DNA from: Streptomyces vietnamensis
GTDB taxonomy: Bacteria > Actinomycetota > Actinomycetes > Streptomycetales > Streptomycetaceae
Direction: 5' to 3'
DNA: 64,000 nt
Assembly (NCBI RefSeq): GCF_000830005.1
Contig: NZ_CP010407.1
Location: forward strand, 8,196,001 to 8,260,000
The translations under genes and the position numbers were made by a program. Within the stretch, counting starts at the first letter, position 1. Each line of letters starts with the position of its first letter. The notes beneath the pieces were generated by a model. The model was given only the letters and a program-made list of their open reading frames with translations, was not told the origin of the DNA and did not search any database. This document shows, in pieces, positions 24,891-33,539 of this stretch.

Positions 24891-24927
24891 TCCGTCGTGC
24901 AGTACCCGCCCCTGGTCGGAGGTCTCC

Positions 24928-27666
24928 GTGGTGTCCGTGGTGCCTGTCGTGTCCTCGCCGTCCGCCGGGACCGCCCGTCCTCGACCGACCGTGGCAGTCG
25001 TCGGCGCGGGCGCGGCCGGTGCGCTCGTCGCCGTCCAGCTGTGCGAAGGGGCGGCCCGACGCCGTGTCCCGCTCGATCTGGTCCTCGTCGACCCCGCGCC
25101 GGAGGCGGGCCGGGGCACCGCGTACGCCACCGAGGTTCCCGAGCACCGGCTCAACGTGCCCGTCGGCGGCATGAGCTGCTACCCGGACGACCCGGGTCAC
25201 TTCCGGCGCTGGCTCTGCCGCCACGGCGAATCCACCGTCACCGCGGCGGACTTCGCCTCCCGGTACCGCTACGGCTCCTATCTCGCCGACACGCTCGGCC
25301 GGGCCATCATCACGGCGCACGGCACGGTCTCCGTACGGCGGCTGCGCACCAGGGCGGTGGGGTGCGCCGACGCGGCCGGAGGGCGTCTGGAGCTCGAGCT
25401 CGCCGACGGCGGCACGGTGACGGCGGACAGCGTGGTCCTCGCCACCGGGCCCGCGGCGGGCCGGTCCGGCTGGGCCCCGGCCGAGCTGGTCGCCTCCGAC
25501 CGGTTCGTCCCCCGCCCCTGGACACCGGGCGCGCTCGACGCCGTCGGCGAGTCGGACGACGTCCTCCTCGTCGGCACCGGTCTCACCGCCGTCGACCTCG
25601 CACTCGTCCTCGACCGTCCCGGCCGCACGGTGCACGCCGTGTCCCGCAGCGGGCTGCTTCCCCAGCCGCACGCGGTCGCCCCGCTGCCCCCCGTACCGCC
25701 GCCGCCGGGCCTCGCCGAGCTCCCGTTCCACCGCCTCCGCAGGGAGCTGACGCGGCACTTCGCCGCCACGCGCCGCGCCCACGGCGACTGGCGGCCCGCA
25801 CTCGACGGGCTGCGGCCCGAGATCGTACGGCTCTGGCAGGGACTCACCGACGACGAGCGGGCCGAGTTCCTCGGCCGTGACGCCACCCTGTGGAACGTGC
25901 ACCGGCATCGCATGGCGCCTTCCACCGCCGAGACCATCGCCCGGGCGCGCGCCGCCCGCAGGCTCCGCGTCCACGCCGGCCGGGTCGCCTCCGCGGCACC
26001 ACAGGAGGACGGCGGCCTGATCGTCTCCCTCGCCGACGGCCGTGAGGTGCGCGTGGCATGGGTGGTGGACTGTACGGGTCCTGGGCTGCGGGCCGACGCC
26101 GGCGGCGACCCGTTGTGGAGCGGACTGCTGTCCGACGGCCTCGCCGCACCCGGACCGCTGGGCATCGGCGTGTCCACCGACGGCGGCAGGCTGCTCGACG
26201 CCCGAGGGAACCCGGAGCGGCCGCTGTTCACCCTGGGCGCACCCCGCCGGGGCGAGCTGTGGGAGACGACCGCGATCCCCGAGATCCGCAACCAGGCCAA
26301 GGAGATCGCCGAGGCCGTACTCGCCCCGCTCGCCGGCACCCCCCGGTCGGCACGCCGCCGGCCCACCGACCAGTTCGGGCTGCCGCTGTCCACCCATGCC
26401 GCGGCCGCGGCGTCCTTCCGCTGCGGACTCGCCCGGGTGATCACCGTACGGGCGAAGGCGGCCGAGTCCTTCGCGCGCGCCACCGAACTCGACCCCGGGT
26501 TCGCGCTCGGGCACGCCGCACTCGCCCTGCTCGGTCACGAGTGCGGAGCGGACGTCGACGTCGCCCGGGAGCTGGCGGACGCCCAGCGCAGCGTGCGGGA
26601 ACGCGGAGACGAACGGGAGCGGTCGTTCGTCGACGTCGTCACGCGCCGCATCAGGGAGCACGAAGACCACACGAACGCCGCGGGCGACGGAGACACGGCC
26701 CTCGTCGACCACCTCGGCCGCTTCCCCGCCGACGCGTTCGCGCTCGGCATCGCCGTCCCCACCATCGCCTTCTCCGGCGTCGCGGATCTCGACGGCACAC
26801 TGGCCCTCGGTCTGGTGGAGCGGACCGCGCCCGCCTACGAAGGGCACTGGTTCCACACCTCGCTCCTCTCCTTCGTCCGGCAGGAGCAAGGAAGGATCGA
26901 GGAGGCCGGCGAGCTCGCCCGGGCGGCACTCGCCGCACAACCCGCCTCCGGCCACGCCGTGCACGCCCTCGCCCACGTCCACTACGAGTCCGGTGACCAC
27001 CGCACCGGCCGGGACTGGCTCGACGGCTGGATCGGCGGCCACGGGCGGGGCGCCGTGCACCGGGCGCACTTCTCCTGGCACGTGGCGCTCCACGAACTGG
27101 CCCTCGACGACTCCGCGGCGGTACGCCGCCGCTGGTTCGCCCAGCTCGCCCCGGCCCAGGTGAACGGGGTGCGGGCCCTCGTCGACTCCGGCTCCCTGCT
27201 GTGGCGGGCCCGCATGTCCCGGAACTGGACCGGCCGCGTCCCCGTCGACGGCGTGCTCGACGCGGTCGCCCGCGATCTGGTCGAACGCCCCTCGACCGCG
27301 TTCACGGCCCTGCACGGCGCCGTCGCCCTCGCCGCCGCCGGCGACCTCCCCGCACTCCGCCGCCTGCGCACCCACGCGGCCGGCGCGGACCCGGTGCAGC
27401 GGGAGGTCGTCGTCCCGCTGTGCAACGCGCTGGAAGCGGTCCTGGAGGAGGAATGGGCCACCGCGGTGCGGGAACTGCGCGGACTGCTGCCCTCGCTGCG
27501 TCGCGTGGGAGGCAGCGCGGCACAGCGCGAGATCGTCGAGGAGACCCTGCTGTACGCGCTGGTGGAGGCGGGCCACAGCGACACCGCCCGCCACCTCCTC
27601 GAACAGCGCCTCGATCGTCGAGCCTCCCCGCTCGACCGGCGCAGGCTGGCCGGACTGAGCCTCTGA
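24928..27666 (+). CDS. Fusion of an FAD/NAD(P)-binding oxidoreductase with a TTC38-like TPR domain
   Basis: 912 residues in one uninterrupted frame. Residues 1 to about 475 form an FAD/NAD(P)-binding protein of the NAD_binding_9 type: dinucleotide loop VVGAGAAGALVA at 24-35, RGTAYATEVPEHRLNVP, and a second nucleotide region VLLVGTGLTAVDLAL. From about residue 481 (TDQFGLPLST) to the end the sequence matches a tetratricopeptide protein of the TTC38 type (FARATELDPGFALGHAALALLGHE, ERERSFVDVV, HAVHALAHVHYE). In other streptomycetes I would expect these as two proteins. I start at the GTG at 24928 after GGAGG; the frame is open further upstream, but that would cover the palindrome at 24870. Likely regulated by the divergent Rrf2 protein. 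Confidence 0.82.
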   Translation: MVSVVPVVSSPSAGTARPRPTVAVVGAGAAGALVAVQLCEGAARRRVPLDLVLVDPAPEAGRGTAYATEVPEHRLNVPVGGMSCYPDDPGHFRRWLCRHGESTVTAADFASRYRYGSYLADTLGRAIITAHGTVSVRRLRTRAVGCADAAGGRLELELADGGTVTADSVVLATGPAAGRSGWAPAELVASDRFVPRPWTPGALDAVGESDDVLLVGTGLTAVDLALVLDRPGRTVHAVSRSGLLPQPHAVAPLPPVPPPPGLAELPFHRLRRELTRHFAATRRAHGDWRPALDGLRPEIVRLWQGLTDDERAEFLGRDATLWNVHRHRMAPSTAETIARARAARRLRVHAGRVASAAPQEDGGLIVSLADGREVRVAWVVDCTGPGLRADAGGDPLWSGLLSDGLAAPGPLGIGVSTDGGRLLDARGNPERPLFTLGAPRRGELWETTAIPEIRNQAKEIAEAVLAPLAGTPRSARRRPTDQFGLPLSTHAAAAASFRCGLARVITVRAKAAESFARATELDPGFALGHAALALLGHECGADVDVARELADAQRSVRERGDERERSFVDVVTRRIREHEDHTNAAGDGDTALVDHLGRFPADAFALGIAVPTIAFSGVADLDGTLALGLVERTAPAYEGHWFHTSLLSFVRQEQGRIEEAGELARAALAAQPASGHAVHALAHVHYESGDHRTGRDWLDGWIGGHGRGAVHRAHFSWHVALHELALDDSAAVRRRWFAQLAPAQVNGVRALVDSGSLLWRARMSRNWTGRVPVDGVLDAVARDLVERPSTAFTALHGAVALAAAGDLPALRRLRTHAAGADPVQREVVVPLCNALEAVLEEEWATAVRELRGLLPSLRRVGGSAAQREIVEETLLYALVEAGHSDTARHLLEQRLDRRASPLDRRRLAGLSL

Positions 27667-27707
27667 GCGTCAAGTCGGCGCCGGGGGAGTGGTCAGCGGG
27701 CGCGTGG

Positions 27708-28661
27708 CTACTTGGCGTGCCAGTGGCCGAGGTCGTTCCGCTCGGTGTCCGCGGCTCGTCGGAGCGCGTCGGTACGGCCGACGATGCCGTGGGGCAGGTA
27801 GCCGGAGCGGACGCGCAGGTCCCACCCGTGCACCTGGACGGCCAGGGCCGCCAGGGCGAGGGTGTCCAGTGGCAGCAGCGTCCGCGGGGCGGGGTCCGCG
27901 TCCACGCTCTCGCGGTGCGCGACCAGCCGGGTCACGAGGGCGTCCTCGAAGGCGGCCCGGTCGTCGTCGAGCAGGACGCGCAGCAGCCGCTGGTCCGGCG
28001 TCAGCACGCCGGCCGCGTCCAGCCGCCCGGCGGCTTCGGCACGCTCCTCGGGCCCGGGCTTGCACAGGGGCACGGTCGGCCAGTCGCGGGGGAGATGCCC
28101 GCTCTCCTCCGTCAGATAGCCCCTCAGTGCCTCCATGGCCGCCAGATCGGCCGGCGTCGACACCGACGTCAGCTTCGAATACGGCACGCCGTCCCGGATC
28201 GCGGACGCGAAGTCGTCCCGGAGCAGCAGTCCGGTGACCCGCCGCCACTCCCACACCAGGCCGCTGACCACGACGGCCGCGAAGGTGTCCAGCCATGTCC
28301 GCGCCGTGGGCGCCTCGTCGATGACGTCCTGGAACGCGAGCTCCTCGCTCGTCAGCTCCTCGCGGACCAGCGGGAACCGGATCTCCTGGTCGCCGTTGGG
28401 GTAGCAGCCCAGGCTGATCACTCCCAGCGCGCACTCCGCCGCGGTCAGCAGCACGACGCGTGAGGCGTCGTCGAGCTCCGGTGCGCTCAGGGTGCGGGCG
28501 GCGACGTGGTCGAGCAGCTCGTCGCCCATCTCGCGCAGCCTGTCGAGGCGGAAGGAGTCGTAACGCATGCTGTGCCAGCGGCCGAAGGCCTTCCCCTCGA
28601 TGTCCTCGAGCGCGTGGGCGATGCGCTCTTCGCTCACCTCGTGATGTGCCACTTCCTGCAC
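27708..28661 (-). CDS. Imm49-family immunity protein
   Basis: 317 residues. The pattern RWHSMRYDSFRLDRLREMGDELLDHVAARTLSAPELDDASRVV continues as LLTAAECALGVISLGCYPNG and WLDTFAAVVVSGLVWE, matching the Imm49 family as I remember it. Imm49 proteins are predicted immunity proteins for polymorphic toxins. No cognate toxin gene adjoins it, so it is an orphan, which is common for this family in Streptomyces. I start at the GTG at 28661, preceded by AAAGGA; an ATG-like start at 28724 is possible. Convergent with the FAD/TPR gene with a 41-base gap. Confidence 0.75.
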   Translation of the reverse strand: MQEVAHHEVSEERIAHALEDIEGKAFGRWHSMRYDSFRLDRLREMGDELLDHVAARTLSAPELDDASRVVLLTAAECALGVISLGCYPNGDQEIRFPLVREELTSEELAFQDVIDEAPTARTWLDTFAAVVVSGLVWEWRRVTGLLLRDDFASAIRDGVPYSKLTSVSTPADLAAMEALRGYLTEESGHLPRDWPTVPLCKPGPEERAEAAGRLDAAGVLTPDQRLLRVLLDDDRAAFEDALVTRLVAHRESVDADPAPRTLLPLDTLALAALAVQVHGWDLRVRSGYLPHGIVGRTDALRRAADTERNDLGHWHAK

Positions 28662-28769
28662 GACTGCCGTCCTTTCATGATCGATCCGGCCGGGCAGCGG
28701 CACGCTATCAACGGGCTGGGACATCCCCGTGTGGGGGAGTGCCGGGGTGCTTGCGGCGAAGACCGCGGC

Positions 28770-30170
28770 TCAGATCATCACGTGCTTGGGCCGGGTGTAG
28801 TCGAGGAGGCCGGAGAGGGACAGGTCGCTGCCGTAGCCGGAGTGTTTGACTCCGCCGTGCGGCATCTCGGAGACCGTGGTGCCGTGGGTGTTCACCCACA
28901 CGATCCCGGTGTGCAGGGCCCTGGTCGCCCGCATCGCCCGGTCGTGGTCCCCGGTCCACACGCTCGCGGCCAGTCCGAAGCGGACGTCGTCCGCGAGCCG
29001 CAGCGCTTCGGACTCGTCGGTGAACGGCTGCACGGTCACGACGGGTCCGAAGATCTCCTCCTGGACGATCTCGTCGTCCTGGCGCACCCCGGCGACGACG
29101 GTGGGGGCGTGGAAGAAGCCGGGGCGGGCAGGCCGTGTCCCGCCCGCGACGATCCGGGCGTGGTCGGGCAGCCGGTCGAGCAGGGCGCGGACCGAGGCGA
29201 GCTGGGCGGCGTTGTTGAGCGGGCCGAGGTCGGTGCCGGGGCGCAGTGCGCGGGCGGCGTCGGCGAGGGCGTCCAGGAAGGCGTCGTGAACGCGGGCGTG
29301 GACCAGGAAGCGGGTGGGGGCGGTGCAGTCCTGACCGGCGTTGTAGAAGGCGACCTGGGCCAGGGCGGCGGCGGTGGCGGGGACGTCGACGTCGTCGTGG
29401 ACGATCACGGGCGCGTTGCCGCCCAGTTCGAGGTGGACCCGCTTCAGGCCGTCCGCGGCCGCGGCGGCGATCTCCCGGCCGGCACGGACGCTGCCGGTGA
29501 GCGCGATCAGGGCCACGGCGGGGTGGGCGGTGAGGGCGCGGCCGGTGTCCCGGTCGCCGCAGACGACGTTCAGCACGCCCGGGGGCAGGTGGGGGGCCGC
29601 GATCCGGGCGAGCAGCACCGATGAGGAGGGGGTGGTGTCGGCGGGTTTGAGGACGGTGGTGTTGCCGGCGGCGAGGGCCGGTGCGATCTTCCAGGCGGCC
29701 ATCATGAGGGGGTAGTTCCACGGGGTGATCTGGGCGCAGACGCCGACCGGTTCGCGGCGCAGCAGGGAGGTGCGGCCCTCGGCGTACTCGGCCGCGGCGG
29801 CGCCCGGGAGGTTGCGGGCGGCCCCGGCGAAGTAGCGGAAGGCGTCGGCGATCGCGGGGAGCTCCTCCGTACGGAACTGGGCCGCGGGCTTCCCGGTGTC
29901 GGCGGTCTCCGCGGCGGTCAGCTCGTCCGCGTGCGCCTCGACGGCGTCGGCGACGGCGAGCAGGGCCCGCTGCCGGTCGGCCGGGGTGGTGGCCGACCAG
30001 GGCCCGTACGCGGCCGCGGCGGCCGCGCAGGCGGCGTCGGTGTCGGCGCGGCCCGAGCGTGGGGCGCGGCCGTGCACGCGTCCGGTGGCGGGGTCGACAA
30101 GGTCGGTGGTCGCGCCCGAGGCGGCGGGGCGGTCCGCGCCGCCGATGTGGTTCAGCAGGCTGTCAGCCAC
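28770..30170 (-). CDS. Aminoaldehyde dehydrogenase (gamma-aminobutyraldehyde-type ALDH)
   Basis: 466 residues. Catalytic Asn in PWNYPL, Glu in LELGGNAP and Cys in YNAGQDCTAPTR. The NAGQDC variant around the nucleophile and the ending SLSGLLDYTRPKHVM are typical of gamma-aminobutyraldehyde dehydrogenases. It would oxidise the aldehyde released by the amine oxidase to the corresponding amino acid. Its GTG start overlaps the amine oxidase stop by eight bases and has AAGGAGG upstream. It is the last gene of the seven-gene leftward arm of the amine locus. Confidence 0.88.
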   Translation of the reverse strand: MADSLLNHIGGADRPAASGATTDLVDPATGRVHGRAPRSGRADTDAACAAAAAAYGPWSATTPADRQRALLAVADAVEAHADELTAAETADTGKPAAQFRTEELPAIADAFRYFAGAARNLPGAAAAEYAEGRTSLLRREPVGVCAQITPWNYPLMMAAWKIAPALAAGNTTVLKPADTTPSSSVLLARIAAPHLPPGVLNVVCGDRDTGRALTAHPAVALIALTGSVRAGREIAAAAADGLKRVHLELGGNAPVIVHDDVDVPATAAALAQVAFYNAGQDCTAPTRFLVHARVHDAFLDALADAARALRPGTDLGPLNNAAQLASVRALLDRLPDHARIVAGGTRPARPGFFHAPTVVAGVRQDDEIVQEEIFGPVVTVQPFTDESEALRLADDVRFGLAASVWTGDHDRAMRATRALHTGIVWVNTHGTTVSEMPHGGVKHSGYGSDLSLSGLLDYTRPKHVMI

Positions 30171-31479
30171 GGCGCAGGGCCTCCTTCGCGGCGGCGCGGC
30201 CGGTGCGGACCGCGCCCTCCATGTAGCCGGCCACCCATTGGTCGGATCCGCAGACGTAGAAGGGCGGTTCGTGGGTGCCGTGGCGGGGGCCGACGGCCAT
30301 GACGTCGCCGGGGGCCCACTGGGTGACGTACCCCTGGGTCCAGGGGTCGGTGCCCCACAGACGCAGGTGCGCCGAGAGCGGCCGGTGGGCCTGGTCGCCG
30401 TACAGCCGGGCGATCTCGGTGAGGAGTTCGGGGGTGCGCAGGTGGGCGGGGGTGCCGAGCAGGACGCCGTACCGCTCGGGCGGGATCAGGGCGGACAGGA
30501 CGCCCTCGCTCTGCGGCCAGGTGCTGCCGAGCACCCCCTCGCACTCGGACAGACCGCTGAGCCCCCGCTCGCGCCAGAACGGGCGGTCGTAGGCGGCGAC
30601 GAACTTCGCGGCGAGGGCGTGCCGCTGGCGGTGCAGCGAGGCCAGGCGCTCCTCGCCGACGCCGGTGACGGCGAGCGAGCGCAGCGGGCCCGCGGGCAGG
30701 GCGCTGACGACGGCGGCCGCGGTGAGGGTCTCGCCGCCCGCGAGGCGCACCGAGCAGCCGCCGGAGCGGCGGACCGCGAGCGCCTCGACGGGCGCGCCGG
30801 TACGGATCCTGCCGTCGAGCCCGGCCGCCATCCGCAGGGCCACGGTCGCCGAGCCCTCGGCCACCCGCAGGCCCTCCCAGGCCTCGTACTCGTAGTGGCC
30901 GGGGCCGGGGACGGCGGCGTGCTTGCGGAGGGCGGCGAGCAGCGAGGTGCGTTCGTACGAGCCGTCGGCGAGCGCGAGCCGGCCGATCTCCCAGAGCCGC
31001 ACGACGGCCGGGCTCGCCCCCTCGTCGCGCAGCCAGCCGGCCACGGAAAGCCGGTCGAGGGCGGCGGCCCGCGGGTGGGACCAGGGGTCGTCGGGGTCGA
31101 CGGTCGCGGCGAGTGCGGCGAAGGCGGCGGTGACCTTGCGGTGGGAGGCGTCGTCGCCGGGGCCGAACCAGTGCGGCGGGTCGCCGGCGCCGACGCCTTC
31201 GGGCGTGGCGCGGGCGAGCGCGCCGGGTTCGGCGACGTAGCTGGGGACGAGGGTGAGGCCGAGTTCGGCGACGAGGGCCGTGTACGCGGTGTGCGCCGAG
31301 CCGACGACCTCCCCGCCGAGCTGGACGAGGCGGCCGTCGGGCAGCGCGGTCTGCTCGACGCGGCCGCCGACCCGGTCGCGGGCCTCGACGACGAGGACGT
31401 CGACTCCGCCCGCGGCCAGGTCGCGGGCGGCGGCGAGTCCGGCGAGTCCGGCGCCGAGCACGATGACGTCGTGGTTCAT
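30163..31479 (-). CDS. Flavin-containing amine oxidase
   Basis: 438 residues. FAD-binding start VIVLGAGLAGLAAARDL, then VVEARDRVGGRV, as in monoamine and putrescine oxidases. The C-terminal FAD segment is FYVCGSDQWVAGYMEGAVRTGR. Oxidative deamination would give an aldehyde, ammonia and hydrogen peroxide. The ATG at 31479 has GGAGGA eight bases upstream. Placed between a polyamine-type ABC importer and an aminoaldehyde dehydrogenase, it most likely oxidises the imported amine. The exact amine is unknown. Confidence 0.88.
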   Translation of the reverse strand: MNHDVIVLGAGLAGLAAARDLAAGGVDVLVVEARDRVGGRVEQTALPDGRLVQLGGEVVGSAHTAYTALVAELGLTLVPSYVAEPGALARATPEGVGAGDPPHWFGPGDDASHRKVTAAFAALAATVDPDDPWSHPRAAALDRLSVAGWLRDEGASPAVVRLWEIGRLALADGSYERTSLLAALRKHAAVPGPGHYEYEAWEGLRVAEGSATVALRMAAGLDGRIRTGAPVEALAVRRSGGCSVRLAGGETLTAAAVVSALPAGPLRSLAVTGVGEERLASLHRQRHALAAKFVAAYDRPFWRERGLSGLSECEGVLGSTWPQSEGVLSALIPPERYGVLLGTPAHLRTPELLTEIARLYGDQAHRPLSAHLRLWGTDPWTQGYVTQWAPGDVMAVGPRHGTHEPPFYVCGSDQWVAGYMEGAVRTGRAAAKEALRRG

Positions 31480-31518
31480 GGGGTGTTCCTCCGGTGAGGG
31501 AGTCGGGGGCGGGACTCG

Positions 31519-32697
31519 TCAGTCCAGGACCAGGCAGTGCTCGGGCCGCCAGCCGAGCTCGACCTCCTCGCCGCCGCTCCAGCGGTCCTCCATGCGGGAG
31601 CGGGCGGTGTTCTGCTCCAGGACGTGCACGGTGACGCCGGGGGCCAGTTCGATGAGGTACGTGGTGGTGGGGCCGGAGTAGACGGTCTCCCGGACGACGC
31701 CGGTGACCCGGGCCATGCCGGGCTCGAAGTCGGACAGCCAGATCTTCTCGGGGCGCAGCGAGAGGCTGACCCGGCTGCCGTCGGTCATGCCGGGGCGGTC
31801 GCCCACGGGGAGCGCCGGGCCCTGGTCGAGCAGCACCCGTCCGGCGCGGTAGGTGCCGGGGACCAGGTTGGAGGTCCCGAGGAACGAGGCGGTGAAACTG
31901 CTGCTGGGACGCTCGTACACGTCCTCGGGAGTCCCGCACTGTTCGATGCGGCCCTCGTTCATGACGGCGAGTCGGTCCGACATGGTCAGGGCCTCGTCCT
32001 GGTCGTGGGTGACGAACAGGAAGGTGATGCCCACCTCGCGCTGGATCTGCTTGAGTTCGACCTGCATCCGACGCCGGAGCTTCAGGTCGAGGGCCGCCAG
32101 CGGCTCGTCGAGCAGCAGCACCTGCGGACGGTTGACCAGGGCGCGGGCGAGGGCGACGCGCTGGCGCTGGCCACCGGAGAGGGTGGGCGGCCTGCGGCCG
32201 GCCAGGTCGCCGAGCTGCACGAGGTCGAGCATCTCGGCGACCCGGCGGCGGATCTCGGGGCGGGCGACGCCCTTGCGCTTGAGGCCGAAGGCCACGTTGT
32301 CGGCGAGGGACAGGTGGTCGAAGAGGGCGTAGCTCTGGAAGACGGTGTTGACGTTGCGCCGGTGGGGCGGGAGGCCCGTCACGTCCTCCCCGTCGAGCAG
32401 GACGCTGCCCTCGGTGGGGTCGGCGAAGCCGCCGATCATGCGCAGCAGGGTGGTCTTGCCGCAGCCGGAGGGGCCGAGCAGGGAGAAGAACTCGCCGGGG
32501 GCGATGTCGAGGCTGATGTCGTGGACGGCGTACGAGGCGGAGCCATCGGAGCCGCCGGGGTAGCGCTTGCCGACCCGGTCGAGCCGGACAGCGGGGTGCG
32601 GGAGTACGGCTTGGGATTGCGCGGACTGAGGCGACTGCGGGGATCGCGCGGTGTGTGGCGTCTGCGGGGGCTGCGCGGGCGTGGGCTGCGAGGACAT
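31519..32697 (-). CDS. potA: ABC importer ATPase, PotA-like (spermidine/putrescine type)
   Basis: 392 residues. Walker A GPSGCGKTT, signature LSGGQRQRVALARAL, Walker B VLLLDEPLAALD and switch THDQDEAL are all intact. A TOBE-type domain follows from about residue 280 (SLSLRPEKIWL). This is the PotA/opine type that energises polyamine importers. The first 35 residues are Gln/Pro/Ser-rich and not part of the fold. I use the ATG at 32697, with GGGAAAG eight bases upstream; a GTG at 32706 overlaps the permease stop. It is the fourth and last gene of the importer set. Confidence 0.9.
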   Translation of the reverse strand: MSSQPTPAQPPQTPHTARSPQSPQSAQSQAVLPHPAVRLDRVGKRYPGGSDGSASYAVHDISLDIAPGEFFSLLGPSGCGKTTLLRMIGGFADPTEGSVLLDGEDVTGLPPHRRNVNTVFQSYALFDHLSLADNVAFGLKRKGVARPEIRRRVAEMLDLVQLGDLAGRRPPTLSGGQRQRVALARALVNRPQVLLLDEPLAALDLKLRRRMQVELKQIQREVGITFLFVTHDQDEALTMSDRLAVMNEGRIEQCGTPEDVYERPSSSFTASFLGTSNLVPGTYRAGRVLLDQGPALPVGDRPGMTDGSRVSLSLRPEKIWLSDFEPGMARVTGVVRETVYSGPTTTYLIELAPGVTVHVLEQNTARSRMEDRWSGGEEVELGWRPEHCLVLD

Positions 32698-32702
32698 GGC
32701 GT

Positions 32703-33539
32703 TCACTTTCCCGAGAGCAGGTCGAGGCCGCCGCGCCGGCCGAACAGGCGCGGGATGGCGAGGGCGAGGGCGACGAGTCCGACGGAGCCGGCCAGCATCA
32801 GTGTGCCGACGGCGTTGATGGTGGGCTGGACGCCGAACCGGATCGCCGAGTAGATCCGGACCGACAGGGGCTGCGGATCGACGCCGGTGGTGAAGTAGGC
32901 GAGGACGAAGTCGTCGAAGACCAGGGCGAAGACGAGGACGGCGGAGGCGAGGATGCTGGGGAGCAGCGCGGGCAGCGTCACGAGGCGTACGGCCTGTCGG
33001 CGGGTGGCCCCGAGGTCCATGGCCGCCTCCTCGATCTCCGGATTGAGGGCGGCGACGCGGGAGCGCAGGATCACCGTCACGTAGGAGATGGAGAAGGTGA
33101 TCTCGGCGAGCATCACGGTCGTCGTGGACAGGGTGATGCCGAGGCCCTTGAACAGGAGCATCGCGGCGACGCCGGTGACGATCTCCGGGGTGATGAGCGG
33201 GACGAGCATCACCAGGCCGGCGAAGGAGCCGAGCCGGTTGCGGCCGCGGACCAGGCCGAGCGCGAGGGCGACGCCGAGGAGCACCGAGCCGGCCATGGCG
33301 ACGAGGGAGACCCGCAGGCTCATGCCGAGCGAGTTCAGCAGCACGTCGTCGCGGAGGAACGCCCCGTACCAGCGCAGGCTGACGTGGTCGAAGACGGTCA
33401 GGGACTTCTGCGAGTTGAAGGAGAACAGGACGACGACGCCGATGGGGACGTAGAGCAGCGCGAAGAAGACGGCGGTGACGGCGATGGCGAACCGGGGACG
33501 GCGTTCGGCGCCGCGGCGGTGCCCGCGGGCGGCCCTCAT
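32703..33539 (-). CDS. potC: ABC importer permease, PotC-like
   Basis: 278 residues with six membrane helices. The inner-membrane ABC signature (EEAAMDLGATRRQAVRLVTLPALLPSI) couples it to the ATPase. Start at the ATG at 33539 (GGAGG upstream) overlaps the PotB stop as ATGA. The pair of permeases with the ATPase and binding protein is a complete importer. Confidence 0.9.
   Translation of the reverse strand: MRAARGHRRGAERRPRFAIAVTAVFFALLYVPIGVVVLFSFNSQKSLTVFDHVSLRWYGAFLRDDVLLNSLGMSLRVSLVAMAGSVLLGVALALGLVRGRNRLGSFAGLVMLVPLITPEIVTGVAAMLLFKGLGITLSTTTVMLAEITFSISYVTVILRSRVAALNPEIEEAAMDLGATRRQAVRLVTLPALLPSILASAVLVFALVFDDFVLAYFTTGVDPQPLSVRIYSAIRFGVQPTINAVGTLMLAGSVGLVALALAIPRLFGRRGGLDLLSGK

Noticed and set aside
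24740..24900. A short leader peptide before the FAD/TPR gene
   Set aside because: A frame with the text FIDIVNIRR is open, but I found no start with a ribosome site, and the sequence is better explained by the palindrome at 24870.
24805..27594. A 929-codon open frame antisense to the FAD/TPR gene
   Set aside because: It shadows a gene with clear domain motifs. Its translation is Gly/Arg/Ala-rich without any family motif, as expected from high GC in the complementary frame.
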